Positions 10,268 through 19,375 of a DNA stretch of 64,000 nucleotides are shown one piece after another. Below the pieces are notes generated by a model. It saw nothing but the letters and a program-made list of their open reading frames with translations, was not told the DNA's origin and did no database searches. Source of the stretch: Massilia sp. CFBP 13721 (lineage in GTDB: Bacteria > Pseudomonadota > Gammaproteobacteria > Burkholderiales > Burkholderiaceae_D); NCBI RefSeq assembly GCF_014842025.1, contig NZ_JACYUY010000002.1, positions 62,001-126,000 of the forward strand, written 5' to 3'. The position numbers were made by a program, and so were the translations under genes. Position 1 is the stretch's first letter, and the number at the start of each line of letters is the position of its first letter.

Positions 10268-11245
10268 CTATTCAGATGTGAATCCATCCGGCTGCGGAGC
10301 GCTCAGTGGGACGCTTACAACTAACTCGGTGCCATGCGCATAGGCGCTCGTGATGAGGAGACTGCCGCCATGCCCGTTCACGCGTTCGTGCAGGTCGAGC
10401 AGGCCGAAACTACCCGGCTTGCGCACTGCCGCCGGGTCGAAGCCGATGCCGTTGTCGGCGATGCGCATTGCCAGCATGCCGTGCACGATGTCCAGGCGCA
10501 CGTTGACGCGGCTTGCCAGCGAATGGCGCAGTATATTGTTCAGGCATTCCTGCAGCGCCCGGTATAGCGTCAGCGATGCTTCCTCATCCATGACCAGTTC
10601 GTCGATGCCGGGTTCGCCCGCCAGATCGCAGGCAATCCCGCTGGTGCGCCCAAACTTGCGCAATTCCATGTCGACCGTGGCCATCAGGCCAAGCTCCAGG
10701 CAGGACGGCCGCAGTTCACCCAGCAGCTGCTTTACCGAGCGCAGGATGGCGTCGACGTTGTCGAGCGCGGCGCCGATGCGGTCGCGCAGGCGATAGTGCC
10801 GGCGGGTCGTTTGCTGGTACAGCATGACGATGTCGATGCGCAAGGCGAGCAGGTTCTGGGCCAGCGTATCGTGGAGCTCGCGCGAGAGTCGCTTGCGCTC
10901 GTCCTCGCGGGCCGCCTGCTGGTGCGCCAGCAAGTCGTGCAGTTTTCGTTCCGATTCGCGCAACGCCGCTTCGGCCTGTTCGAAAGCAAGGATCTTTTCC
11001 ACCAGCGCCTGGTTGACCAGCATCTGGTCTTGCGTCAGGCGCAGCATGGCCGCTTTCTGGGCGGCTTCATCCGACGCATGGCTGCCCGCCGGCGTGCGCT
11101 GGTCCGTCCGGCGCCGACCACGTATCTCCATCCTGTGGCTGAACGGTTCTGTGTCCATGTCGATAGCAATTGGGTTCGCTGCGAGGAATGCCCGAGTAAT
11201 CGGCCGCCTGCTTGGGAAGCTAGGCAATTTCGCATCTTGCGTCAA
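10268..11245 (-). CDS. Soluble NarL-partner-type sensor histidine kinase (HisKA_3), orphan
   Basis: A 325-residue kinase of the NarX/DegS class. Residues 58-118 look like a coiled coil (QAEAALRESERKLHDLLAHQQ). The phosphoacceptor His is H125 in LSRELHDTLAQN. The ATPase domain follows with N-box ECLNNILRHS, G1 DNGIGFD and G2 GSFGLLDLHERV. No membrane segment or recognisable PAS/GAF sensor domain is present, so the signal must come through the N-terminal 60 residues or a partner. A later ATG at 11158 (MDTEPFSH) is an alternative start. No response regulator gene adjoins it. Confidence 0.88.
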   Translation of the reverse strand: MTQDAKLPSFPSRRPITRAFLAANPIAIDMDTEPFSHRMEIRGRRRTDQRTPAGSHASDEAAQKAAMLRLTQDQMLVNQALVEKILAFEQAEAALRESERKLHDLLAHQQAAREDERKRLSRELHDTLAQNLLALRIDIVMLYQQTTRRHYRLRDRIGAALDNVDAILRSVKQLLGELRPSCLELGLMATVDMELRKFGRTSGIACDLAGEPGIDELVMDEEASLTLYRALQECLNNILRHSLASRVNVRLDIVHGMLAMRIADNGIGFDPAAVRKPGSFGLLDLHERVNGHGGSLLITSAYAHGTELVVSVPLSAPQPDGFTSE

Positions 11246-11345
11246 GATCGGCGCGCAGCGGCGGAGAAGGCGTGCGCGTCAAAAGCGGGACGGGCTACCG
11301 CCTGCGTAGACCCGATACGGGTTGAAGCAGTGGCGCGTCAATGGT

Positions 11346-11960
11346 TCACGGGAGGCCAATGGCTCCCACCAGGTTGGCGCGTGCCTGCGATTCGAGGTGG
11401 GTTCTAAAGTGCGCGGTCTGGTAGATGCGCGCGCGTTCGAGAAAGCCGCGCAGCACCGCCTTGCGCTTCGCGGCGAACAGGGCGGCCGGCACGTGGGCGT
11501 ATTCGGCGCGGATCTGGCGCTCGTATTCGGCGAAGCGTGGGAGAGGGGCGCCCAGGATGGCCAGGTCGATATCGGTCAGCACTTGCGCGTCGGGTGCGGC
11601 ACTCGGCGCGTGCGCGGCGGTCGCCATGACCAGGGCCGCCACGCGTTCGCAGGAGGCCGGCGCCAGGCCGGCGCCGGCGAGCGCGCGCAGTGCCCAGCCG
11701 GCCGAACGCGCTTCATTATCGTGGGCATGCACGTCGTAGACGGCGTCGTGGAACCACAGGGCCAGTTCGATCTCGCAGGCGTGATCGCTCTGCGCGCGCA
11801 TGGCGTCGAAGTGATCGAGGCATTCTTCCAGGTGCTGCAGCGTGTGGTAATGGCGCTGCGGTTCGCGCCAGGCTGCCAGCAGGGCGTCGAGCAAGCCGGC
11901 GGGTGGCGGGGAGCCGATGGCCTGCCACAGCTGCTGCCAGCGCTCTTCAACATGCTTCAT
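11346..11960 (-). CDS. HD-domain predicted metal-dependent phosphohydrolase
   Basis: A 204-residue soluble protein. Possible metal ligands are visible in order: H in RHYHTLQHLEEC, the HD pair in LWFHDAVYDVHAHDNE, and D in LTDIDLAILG. It fits the small HD hydrolase family often annotated as COG4339 (predicted metal-dependent HD superfamily phosphohydrolase). It begins eight bases after the rng stop, so it probably sits at the end of the rng transcript. The substrate is unknown. Confidence 0.82.
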   Translation of the reverse strand: MKHVEERWQQLWQAIGSPPPAGLLDALLAAWREPQRHYHTLQHLEECLDHFDAMRAQSDHACEIELALWFHDAVYDVHAHDNEARSAGWALRALAGAGLAPASCERVAALVMATAAHAPSAAPDAQVLTDIDLAILGAPLPRFAEYERQIRAEYAHVPAALFAAKRKAVLRGFLERARIYQTAHFRTHLESQARANLVGAIGLP

Positions 11961-11968
11961 GCGTCACC

Positions 11969-13432
11969 TCACATCAGGATGACGTCGTACTGTTCCTGGT
12001 GATACCCCTTTTCCACCTGCAGCGAGATCTTCTTGCCGATGAAATCGCCCAGCATCGCCAGGTGCTGCGATTCTTCCTCGAGGAACAAATCGACAACTTC
12101 CTGCGAGGCGAGGATGCGGAATTCGCGCGGGTTGAACTGCTTGGCTTCGCGCAGCAGTTCGCGCAGGATTTCGTAGCAGATCGTGCGCGAGGTTTTGACC
12201 TGGCCCTTGCCCGAACAGGCCGGGCAGGGCTCGCACAGGATGTGGGCGAGCGACTCGCGGGTGCGCTTCCGCGTCATTTCGACCAGGCCCAGCGCCGAGA
12301 AATTGCTGACCGAGACCTTGGTGCGGTCGCGCGCCAGCGTCTTCTTGAGTTCGGCGAGCACCTGGTTGCGGTGCTCGTTGTTTTCCATGTCGATGAAGTC
12401 GAGGATGATGATCCCGCCCAGGTTGCGCAGGCGCAGCTGGCGCGCGATCGCATGCGCCGCTTCCAGGTTGGTCTTGAAAATCGTGTCGGCGAAATTGCGA
12501 CCGCCCACATAGCCGCCGGTATTCACGTCGATCGTCGTCATCGCCTCGGTCTGGTCGACGATCAGGTAGCCGCCGCTTTTCAGGTCGACGCGGCGCCCCA
12601 GCGCGCGCAGGATTTCCTCTTCCACGCCATACAGGTCGAACAGCGGCCGCTCGCCGGTGTAGTGCTGCAGGCGCGCCAGCACGCTCGGCGTGTAGATCTT
12701 GGCGAACTCGACCAGCATGGCATGGTTTTCGCGCGAGTCGACCTGGATCGTCGCCGTCTCGTCGTGCACGAAGTCGCGCAGCACGCGCTGGGCCAGGTTC
12801 AGGTCCTGGTACAAGAGGCTCGTGGCGGGACGGGTGCGCGCGCCGTTCTGGATCGCGGCCCAGGTCTTGCGCAGGTAATCGATGTCGGCGGCCAGGTCGA
12901 CATCGGAGGCGTCCTCGGCCTGGGTGCGGACGATGTAGCCGCCTTTTTCGTCGCTCGGGAGCAGGGCGCCCATGCGCGTGCGCAGCAGTTCGCGGTCGGC
13001 TTCCTTTTCGATCTTTTGCGAGATGCCGATGTGGTTATCCTGCGGCAGGTACACCAGCATGCGCCCGGCAATCGAAATCTGCGTCGACAGGCGCGCGCCC
13101 TTGGTGCCGATCGGATCCTTGATCACCTGCACCGTCAGCACCTGGCCGTCGAACAGCAGCTTTTCGATCGGCGTCGGCGGCGTGTTCGAATTGTCGTGCG
13201 GGCGCGCTTCCCAGATGTCGGCCACGTGCAGGAAAGCGGCGCGCTCGAGGCCGATGTCGATGAAAGCGGACTGCATCCCCGGCAGCACGCGCACCACCTT
13301 GCCCGAATACACGTTGCCGGCCAGGCCGCGCGTCAGTGTGCGTTCGATGTGCAACTCCTGCACCGCGCCCTGCAAGACCAGCGCCACGCGCGTTTCCTGC
13401 GGAGTGATATTGATGAGGATGTCTTCGTTCAT
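11969..13432 (-). CDS. rng: Ribonuclease G
   Basis: A 487-residue endoribonuclease that matures the 5' end of 16S rRNA and cleaves AU-rich single strands. An S1-like domain follows the N-terminus (LAGNVYSGKVVRVLPGMQSA), then the catalytic core with the Mg-binding aspartates in TTIDVNTGGYVG and ILDFIDME, and the Zn-link CPAC in CEPCPACSGKGQ. It lacks the long C-terminal scaffold of RNase E, so RNase G is the better name. The reading frame extends upstream to 13483, but ATG 13432 (MNEDILINITPQETRVAL) matches the family start. Confidence 0.95.
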   Translation of the reverse strand: MNEDILINITPQETRVALVLQGAVQELHIERTLTRGLAGNVYSGKVVRVLPGMQSAFIDIGLERAAFLHVADIWEARPHDNSNTPPTPIEKLLFDGQVLTVQVIKDPIGTKGARLSTQISIAGRMLVYLPQDNHIGISQKIEKEADRELLRTRMGALLPSDEKGGYIVRTQAEDASDVDLAADIDYLRKTWAAIQNGARTRPATSLLYQDLNLAQRVLRDFVHDETATIQVDSRENHAMLVEFAKIYTPSVLARLQHYTGERPLFDLYGVEEEILRALGRRVDLKSGGYLIVDQTEAMTTIDVNTGGYVGGRNFADTIFKTNLEAAHAIARQLRLRNLGGIIILDFIDMENNEHRNQVLAELKKTLARDRTKVSVSNFSALGLVEMTRKRTRESLAHILCEPCPACSGKGQVKTSRTICYEILRELLREAKQFNPREFRILASQEVVDLFLEEESQHLAMLGDFIGKKISLQVEKGYHQEQYDVILM

Positions 13433-13590
13433 GGCACGCCGGGCACGGATATTGTTCAGAGTGCCATGATACACGCCCGGCAAGGAGGGCGGCGGGGAAC
13501 TGCGGGTTTGGCAGGGGACGAAAGCGGGACGAAGCGGGACGTCAACGCGACGGCTTTAGCTTGTATCGTAAACGCGTGCATACCGCACAT

Positions 13591-13681
13591 ATAGGGTGGA
13601 GTCCTGACTCCACGCGGTACGACGCATGCTCCCCGATTGCCTCACCTGCTGCACCGCGTGGACTCAGGAGTCCACCCTACG
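13591..13681. repeat. Inverted pair of REP-like palindromes (GAGTC core)
   Basis: Copies at 13591-13620 and 13653-13681 face each other. Ends are TAGGGTGG and CCACGCGGT, with cores GGAGTCCTGACTCC and GGACTCAGGAGTCC. They lie between maf and rng, so the two genes may be separately transcribed despite being collinear. Confidence 0.85.
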
Positions 13682-13705
13682 GTTTACGCGATTTAAACAG
13701 ATCGA

Positions 13706-14323
13706 TTAAATCGGCACGCCCGCCTTGCGCAGCAGCACGGCTGTCTCGAACAAAGGAAGCCCCATGATCCCCGAATGGCTGCCCTCGATATGCTCGACGA
13801 ACAGCGCCGCCAGCCCCTGGATGCCGTAGCCGCCGGCCTTGTCGTAGGGTTCGGTCGTGGCGCAGTAGGCGCGGATGGCCTGGGGCGTCAGTGTGGCGAA
13901 GCGTACGTTCGATACTTGCGTGATGTGCTCGGCCATGTCGACGAAGTGGACCGCAACCGTGGTCAGCACCTGGTGCGTGCGGCCGGACAGGCGTTCGAGC
14001 ATGGCAGCGGCTTCAAGCGGATCAGCGGGCTTGCCGAGGATCTCGTCGTCGACGGTGACGGTGGTGTCGGCCGTGAGTACCGGACGCAGCGGCTGGCGGC
14101 GCTGCTGCAATACTTTCCAGGCAAACGCGCCTTTTTCGAGCGCGACGCGCACCACGTAGTCGTGCGCCGGTTCGCCCGGCCGCACGTCTTCGCTGACGTC
14201 GACGCCGCGCGCCGGGTCGCTGCGCAGCATCAGCAGGTCGAAGTCCACGCCGACCTGGCGCAGCAATTCGCGCCGCCGCGGCGATTTCGAGGCGAGGTAG
14301 ATTTTCTTGTCGAGGACTTTCAT
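13706..14323 (-). CDS. maf: Maf-family nucleoside triphosphate pyrophosphatase
   Basis: A 205-residue house-cleaning enzyme that hydrolyses non-canonical or excess NTPs to NMP and pyrophosphate. The Maf signature LASKSPRRRELLRQVG is near the N-terminus, followed by ALEKGAFAWK, the TADTTVTVDDEILGKP motif and SGRTHQVLT. The DTTVTVD pattern fits the dTTP/UTP-directed YhdE branch better than YceF, with moderate certainty. Start is ATG 14323, twelve bases after the rlmH stop, in the conserved rsfS-rlmH-maf order. Confidence 0.93.
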   Translation of the reverse strand: MKVLDKKIYLASKSPRRRELLRQVGVDFDLLMLRSDPARGVDVSEDVRPGEPAHDYVVRVALEKGAFAWKVLQQRRQPLRPVLTADTTVTVDDEILGKPADPLEAAAMLERLSGRTHQVLTTVAVHFVDMAEHITQVSNVRFATLTPQAIRAYCATTEPYDKAGGYGIQGLAALFVEHIEGSHSGIMGLPLFETAVLLRKAGVPI

Positions 14324-14334
14324 GGCAGACCTGG

Positions 14335-14805
14335 TCAGACGCGGTGGTACGGATGGTTCTGGGTGATGGACCAGGCCCGGTACAGCTGTTCGGCCAGCAT
14401 CACGCGCACGACGCCGTGCGGCAGCGTCATGCTGGAAATACGGATCAGGCCCTCGGCGCGCGCCTTGAGTTCCGGATCGAGGCCGTCGGCCCCGCCGATC
14501 AGGAAGGCGGTATCGCGGCCATCCTGCAGCCAGCCCAGCAATTGCTGGGACAGGCCGACACTGGTCAAATCCTTGCCGCGCTCGTCGAGCGCGATGATGC
14601 GCACGCCTTTCGGCAATGCGGCTTCGATGCGCTCGCGTTCGAGCGCCATCGCGGTGGCGGCCGTCTTGCTGCCGGAACGTTCGACCGGCTTGATTTCCTT
14701 GAGCACGATGCGCAGCTCGGGCGGCATGCGCTTCGTGTATTCGGAAAAGCCGGTTTCGATCCAGGCCGGCATTTTATGGCCGACCGCGGCGATGATGAGT
14801 TGCAT
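14335..14805 (-). CDS. rlmH: 23S rRNA pseudouridine-1915 N3-methyltransferase RlmH
   Basis: A 156-residue SPOUT methyltransferase that modifies pseudouridine 1915 of 23S rRNA in the assembled 70S ribosome. Family features are [16 protein letters not shown] at the start, [13 protein letters not shown], the SAM-knot [12 protein letters not shown] and the C-terminal [22 protein letters not shown]. Full length. Located between rsfS and maf, its usual partners. Confidence 0.97.
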   Translation of the reverse strand: MQLIIAAVGHKMPAWIETGFSEYTKRMPPELRIVLKEIKPVERSGSKTAATAMALERERIEAALPKGVRIIALDERGKDLTSVGLSQQLLGWLQDGRDTAFLIGGADGLDPELKARAEGLIRISSMTLPHGVVRVMLAEQLYRAWSITQNHPYHRV

Positions 14806-14821
14806 TGAAACTTACGTAAAA

Positions 14822-15526
14822 TTACTCGGCGGCCTTTTTGGTGACGCGCTTGATGACTTTTTTCACGGGTGCTGCATCGGCCGCAACGGCAGGCGCTGCG
14901 ACTTTGCGCTTTGGCGGCTTGGCCTTGGTCGCTTCGACGGCGGCGATCTCGGTCCGGCTCGGCGCGACCGTGATGGTCTTGCCGACGGCTTTCGATACTG
15001 CTTTGGCGGCTGGTTTCTTCGCCGGCGCCTTGGTGGCGGAGGTCTTCAGGGTTGTGGCGCGCTTGGCCGCAGGCTTGCGCTCGTTGACCGGCTTGACTTC
15101 CGGTGCGTCCTGGTTGGCGGCCAGGTGCTTCGATTTCACTTTCGGCTCGGCAGCCTCAAGCGCTTCGGCGGTCGACTTGCGCTTGGCGGCGCCCAGCTTC
15201 ACCGGCTTCTCGCCCCAGATTTCCTCAAGGCGGTAGTACTGGCGGATGGCCGGCTGCATGATGTGGACGATCATGTCGCCCAGGTCGACCAGCACCCATT
15301 CGCCGGTATCTTCACCTTCCATGCCGATGATGTCGCCGCCGGCTTCCTTGACCTTGTCGCGCACCGAGGCGGCCAGCGCCTTGGTCTGGCGGTTCGAGGT
15401 ACCCGAGACGACCGCAATCCGGTCGAACAGGCTGGTCAGCCCAGTCGTATCGAACAGCATGATCTCCTGGCCCTTGACGTCTTCGAGGGCGTCCACGACG
15501 ACCGTTTGCAGTTTTTTGATATCCAT
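14822..15526 (-). CDS. rsfS: Ribosomal silencing factor RsfS with long Lys/Ala-rich C-terminal tail
   Basis: A 234-residue protein. Residues 1-115 are the RsfS domain (KKLQTVVVDALEDVKGQ, GEWVLVDLGDMIVHIM, YYRLEEIW), which binds ribosomal protein L14 and blocks subunit joining in starvation. Typical RsfS is about 105-130 residues. Here some 110 more follow, made of Lys, Ala, Pro and Thr in histone-H1-like blocks (AKKPAAKAVSKAVGK, PVKKVIKRVTKKAAE). The frame extends upstream to 15688 inside nadD, but ATG 15526 (MDIKK) overlaps the nadD stop by one base and fits the family. Confidence 0.95.
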   Translation of the reverse strand: MDIKKLQTVVVDALEDVKGQEIMLFDTTGLTSLFDRIAVVSGTSNRQTKALAASVRDKVKEAGGDIIGMEGEDTGEWVLVDLGDMIVHIMQPAIRQYYRLEEIWGEKPVKLGAAKRKSTAEALEAAEPKVKSKHLAANQDAPEVKPVNERKPAAKRATTLKTSATKAPAKKPAAKAVSKAVGKTITVAPSRTEIAAVEATKAKPPKRKVAAPAVAADAAPVKKVIKRVTKKAAE

Positions 15527-16209
15527 TAGTTCTTGTATAAATGATGTTGTTGAATATAGTCTAGCACTACCGGCGGGACGAGCGAGTTCACGTTCGCCTT
15601 GGCGGCCGTACCTGAATCGTCTTCCCCACGCAGCAGGGCGCGCACCTGGGTGGCCGAGATATCGACCGCCAGCGTGTGCGCCAGGCACACCAGGCCGGCA
15701 GGCGTGGTGCGCACTTGTTCTGGTGGCGCTACACGCGGCGCCAGTTCGCGCGCCACCGCGTGCGGCAGCGCATCCTGTTCCAGCGTATACCCCGGCCGCG
15801 CCGCGACCGCGATGTTGGCCAGTTCGAACAGCTGTTGCCAGTCGCGCCAGCTGTCCAGGTTCTGCAACTGGTCCGCCCCCATCAGGAAGACGATCGAGGC
15901 ATCCGGCCCGAGTTCGGCGCGCAGGCCGCGCAGCGTTTCGACCGTATAGGTCGAGGTGCCGCGTTCGATTTCGCGCCGGTCGATGACGACCGGCAAACCA
16001 CTATCGCGGAAGGCCAGTTCCAGCATCGCCACGCGCTGTTCGTCGCTCGCCTGCAGCGACGATTTCTGCCATGGTTTCGCCGGCAGCACGTGCAACGCAG
16101 TCGGCTGCAATAACTCGCAGAACAGCCGCGCCAGTGCGACGTGGCCGTGGTGGACGGGATCGAAACTGCCGCCGAGCAGGGCGATGCAGGTGGTCAAGCC
16201 TGTGCTCAC
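15526..16209 (-). CDS. nadD: Nicotinate-nucleotide adenylyltransferase NadD
   Basis: A 227-residue enzyme that forms NaAD from NaMN and ATP in NAD synthesis. Motifs are the nucleotide-binding [15 protein letters not shown] near the N-terminus, [12 protein letters not shown] in the middle and the [10 protein letters not shown] motif near the end. The open frame reaches 16296, but a GTG at 16209 overlaps the hemF stop (GTGA) and places the GGSFDP motif about twelve residues in, as usual; I choose it. Translationally linked to hemF and rsfS. Confidence 0.94.
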   Translation of the reverse strand: MSTGLTTCIALLGGSFDPVHHGHVALARLFCELLQPTALHVLPAKPWQKSSLQASDEQRVAMLELAFRDSGLPVVIDRREIERGTSTYTVETLRGLRAELGPDASIVFLMGADQLQNLDSWRDWQQLFELANIAVAARPGYTLEQDALPHAVARELAPRVAPPEQVRTTPAGLVCLAHTLAVDISATQVRALLRGEDDSGTAAKANVNSLVPPVVLDYIQQHHLYKN

Positions 16210-17117
16210 TGAGAGAGCCAGTCCCGGTGCGGCAGGAAGTCGGAATATAGCGCCGCTTCCGCGCTGCCCGGTTCCGGATGCCAGTCGTAGCGCCATTTCA
16301 CGATCGGCGGCAGCGACATCAGGATCGCCTCGGTGCGTCCGCCCGACTGCAGGCCGAAGTGGGTACCGCGGTCCCAGACGAGATTGAACTCGACGTAGCG
16401 GCCACGCCGGTAAGCCTGGAAATCGCGCTCGCGTTCGCCGTACGGCGTGTCCTTGCGCGCTTTCAAGATTGGCAGGTAGGCGTCGAGGAAACCGTCGCCG
16501 ACCTTGCGTACCAGCGCAAAGGCGTCGTCGAAGGGCAGCTCGTTGAAGTCATCGAAAAAGATGCCGCCGACGCCGCGCGCTTCCTTGCGGTGCTTGATAT
16601 AAAAATACTCGTCGCACCACTTCTTGAAACGCGGATGCAGGTCGGCGCCGAAAGGCGCCAGCGCGTCGTGGCAGACCTGGTGGAAGTGGCGCGCGTCGTC
16701 GGCGTTGCCGTAATACGGCGTCAAGTCCATGCCGCCGCCGAACCACCAGACCGGCTCCTGGCCTTCCGCCGTCGCTTCGAAGAAGCGCACGTTCATGTGC
16801 ACCGTCGGCGCGTATGGGTTACGCGGATGCAACACCAGCGACACGCCCATCGCTTCCCAGGCGCGCCCCGCCAGTTCCGGCCGGGCCGCCGCCGCCGAGG
16901 GCGGCAAGCTGGCGCCGGTCACGTGCGAAAAATTCACGCCGCCGCGTTCCAGCACATTGCCTTCCTCGATCAGGCGCGAGATGCCGCCGCCGCCCTCGGG
17001 CCGTTCCCAGCTATCGCGCAGGAAGGGCTTGCCGTCGACCGCTTCCAGTCCCGCGACGATGCTTACCTGCAGGTCGAGCAGCCAGGCTTTGATGGCGGAA
17101 GGGGAAGGTGTGGACAT
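16206..17117 (-). CDS. hemF: Oxygen-dependent coproporphyrinogen III oxidase HemF
   Basis: A 303-residue cytosolic homodimeric enzyme that converts coproporphyrinogen III to protoporphyrinogen IX with O2 in haem synthesis. Signatures include [20 protein letters not shown], the substrate motif [39 protein letters not shown] and the [16 protein letters not shown] block. Complete length. It heads the hemF-nadD-rsfS-rlmH-maf run, with a repeat pair upstream separating it from purD. Confidence 0.97.
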   Translation of the reverse strand: MSTPSPSAIKAWLLDLQVSIVAGLEAVDGKPFLRDSWERPEGGGGISRLIEEGNVLERGGVNFSHVTGASLPPSAAAARPELAGRAWEAMGVSLVLHPRNPYAPTVHMNVRFFEATAEGQEPVWWFGGGMDLTPYYGNADDARHFHQVCHDALAPFGADLHPRFKKWCDEYFYIKHRKEARGVGGIFFDDFNELPFDDAFALVRKVGDGFLDAYLPILKARKDTPYGERERDFQAYRRGRYVEFNLVWDRGTHFGLQSGGRTEAILMSLPPIVKWRYDWHPEPGSAEAALYSDFLPHRDWLSQ

Positions 17118-17202
17118 GTAGGGCGGAGCGTGAAGGAAAAATAAGAGGGGGATTGTACACTGCGCCGGTGCTAATGAGGCGGCGTTTGATCGAATGGAGT
17201 AA

Positions 17203-17269
17203 ACGCGTGGAGTCAGGACTCCACCCTACGATCATTGGTTCACGTAGGGTGGAGTCCCGACTCCACGGC
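17203..17269. repeat. Inverted pair of REP-like palindromes (GAGTC core)
   Basis: Copies at 17203-17230 and 17243-17269 face each other between purD and hemF. They share the GGAGTC..GACTCC core with the pair near 13.6 kb, with single-base loop differences. Confidence 0.85.
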
Positions 17270-17296
17270 AGTACAACGTTTCAGCAATCGAAACGC

Positions 17297-18562
17297 TTAT
17301 TTGATCCCGCGCCACCCGATATCGCGCCGGAACTGGGCGCCGTCGAAGCGGATTTTTTCCACGCCTTCATACGCCTGCTTCTGCGCCATTTTCACACTGT
17401 CGCCGAGGCCGACCACGCAGAGAACGCGTCCGCCATTCGATTGCAGCTTGCCGTCCACGATCGTGGTGCCGGCATGGAAGGTCACGCATTCCGGCGTCTC
17501 GGCGGCGATACCCTCGATGACGTCGCCCTTGCGCGGGCTGTCCGGGTAACCGGCGGCGGCCATCACCACGCCCACCGCCGTGCGCCGGTCCCATTCGAGG
17601 TCGACCGTGTCGAGGGTGCCGTTGCAGGCGTGTTCCAGCACCGTCAGGTAGTCGCTTTTCAGGCGCGCCATGATCGGCTGGGTTTCCGGGTCACCCATGC
17701 GGCAATTGAATTCCAGCGTGCGCGGATTGCCCTCGCTGTCGATCATCAGGCCGGCGTAGAGGAAGCCGGTGAAGACGATGCCGTCCTTGGCCATGCCCTG
17801 GATGGTCGGGTTGATGATCTCGCGCATCACGCGCGCATGCATCGCCGGAGTCACGATCGGCGCCGGGGAATAGGCACCCATGCCGCCGGTGTTCGGGCCC
17901 TGGTCGTGGTCTTGCAGGCGCTTGTGGTCTTGCGAGGTGGCCATCGGCAGGATGTGCTTGCCGTCGCACATGACGATGAAACTCGCTTCCTCTCCCGCCA
18001 GGAATTCCTCGATCACGATGCGTGCGCCGGCGTCGCCAAAGGCGTTATCGGACAGCATGTGGTCGACCGCGGCATGCGCTTCTTCGAGCGACATCGCAAC
18101 GACGACACCCTTGCCGGCGGCGAGGCCGTCGGCCTTGATGACGATCGGCGCGCCGTTGGCGTCGACATAGGCGTGCGCCTGGGCGGCATCGGAAAAGCTC
18201 TGGTACTTCGCGGTCGGGATGCCGTGGCGCTGCATGAAGGCCTTGGCGAAGTCCTTGGAACTTTCCAGCTGCGCCGCTTCGCGCGTGGGCCCGAATATTT
18301 TCAGGCCACGCGAACGGAACAGGTTGACGATGCCGGCCGCCAGCGGCGCTTCCGGGCCGACCAGGGTCAGCGCGACGTGTTCGGCCACGACGAAGTCGGC
18401 CAAAGCAGCCGGGTCCGTGATGTCGACGTTCACCAGGCGCGGATCGCGCGCGGTGCCGCCATTGCCGGGCGCGACGTACACCATCTGTACGCGTTCGGAT
18501 TGGGCCAGTTTCCAGGCCAGGGCGTGTTCGCGGCCGCCAGAGCCGACTACCAGGATCTTCAT
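17297..18562 (-). CDS. purD: Phosphoribosylamine-glycine ligase PurD (GARS)
   Basis: A 421-residue ATP-grasp enzyme of purine synthesis that joins glycine to phosphoribosylamine. It begins MKILVVGSGGREHALAWKLA, has ATP-grasp elements (PIVIKADGLAAGKGVVVA, EEFLAGEEASFIVM), QDHKRLQDHDQGPNTGGMGAY and the metal site EFNCRMGDPETQ. Complete. It starts seven bases after the yebC stop, the usual betaproteobacterial arrangement. Confidence 0.97.
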   Translation of the reverse strand: MKILVVGSGGREHALAWKLAQSERVQMVYVAPGNGGTARDPRLVNVDITDPAALADFVVAEHVALTLVGPEAPLAAGIVNLFRSRGLKIFGPTREAAQLESSKDFAKAFMQRHGIPTAKYQSFSDAAQAHAYVDANGAPIVIKADGLAAGKGVVVAMSLEEAHAAVDHMLSDNAFGDAGARIVIEEFLAGEEASFIVMCDGKHILPMATSQDHKRLQDHDQGPNTGGMGAYSPAPIVTPAMHARVMREIINPTIQGMAKDGIVFTGFLYAGLMIDSEGNPRTLEFNCRMGDPETQPIMARLKSDYLTVLEHACNGTLDTVDLEWDRRTAVGVVMAAAGYPDSPRKGDVIEGIAAETPECVTFHAGTTIVDGKLQSNGGRVLCVVGLGDSVKMAQKQAYEGVEKIRFDGAQFRRDIGWRGIK

Positions 18563-18569
18563 AGTGGGC

Positions 18570-19298
18570 TTATTCGTCGCTGATGACGGCGTTGGTATAG
18601 ATTTCCTGCACGTCGTCGAGGTTTTCCAGCGCGTCGAGCAGCTTTTGCATCTTGATCGCGTCCTCGCCGGTGAATTCGGTTTCGGTGGCAGGTTTCATGA
18701 TGACTTCGGCCACTTCGGCCTTGAAGCCGGCCTTTTCGAGGGCGTCCTTGACGTTCGAGAAGGCAAACGGATCGCACAGCACTTCGAAGCCGCCTTCCTC
18801 GTCCTGCACCACGTCTTCGGCGCCGGCTTCGAGGGCCGCTTCCATCAGCTTGTCCTCGTCGACGCCGGGCGCGAACAGGAACTGGCCGGTGTGCTTGAAC
18901 ATGAAGGCCACCGAACCCTCGGTGCCCATGTTGCCGCCGAACTTGCTGAAGGCATGGCGCACTTCGGCCACGGTGCGCACGCGGTTGTCGGTCATGCAGT
19001 CGACGATGATCGCCGCGCCGCCGATGCCGTAGCCTTCGTAGCGAATTTCCTCGTAGTTCACGCCTTCCAGGCTGCCCGAGCCGCGCTGGATCGCACGGGT
19101 GACGTTATCCTTCGGCATGTTGGCGTCGGCCGCCTTGTCGACGGCCAGGCGCAGGCGCGGGTTGGCGTCGATGTCGCCGCCGCCCATGCGCGCGGCGACC
19201 GTGATTTCCTTGATCAGGCGGGTCCAGATCTTGCCGCGCTTGGCGTCAGTCGCGGCCTTTTTGTGTTTGATGTTGGCCCATTTGCTGTGTCCAGCCAT
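18570..19298 (-). CDS. YebC/PmpR-family protein (TACO1 family)
   Basis: A 242-residue cytoplasmic protein, full length. It begins [22 protein letters not shown], with the family blocks [20 protein letters not shown] and [14 protein letters not shown]. YebC/PmpR proteins were first described as transcriptional regulators; some relatives relieve ribosome stalling, so the molecular role here is uncertain. Ribosome site AAGGAA precedes ATG 19298. First gene of the purD unit. Confidence 0.96.
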   Translation of the reverse strand: MAGHSKWANIKHKKAATDAKRGKIWTRLIKEITVAARMGGGDIDANPRLRLAVDKAADANMPKDNVTRAIQRGSGSLEGVNYEEIRYEGYGIGGAAIIVDCMTDNRVRTVAEVRHAFSKFGGNMGTEGSVAFMFKHTGQFLFAPGVDEDKLMEAALEAGAEDVVQDEEGGFEVLCDPFAFSNVKDALEKAGFKAEVAEVIMKPATETEFTGEDAIKMQKLLDALENLDDVQEIYTNAVISDE

Positions 19299-19375
19299 GT
19301 CGAGAATTCCTTAGACGGTATGCAAGAATGGCCGTCATTCTAGCATGGGCACCGTCTGCAAAAAACGACATCGGC

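Noticed and set aside
11690..13594. 634-codon plus-strand frame opposite rng
   Set aside because: Antisense shadow of RNase G; the minus strand has catalytic motifs and family length.
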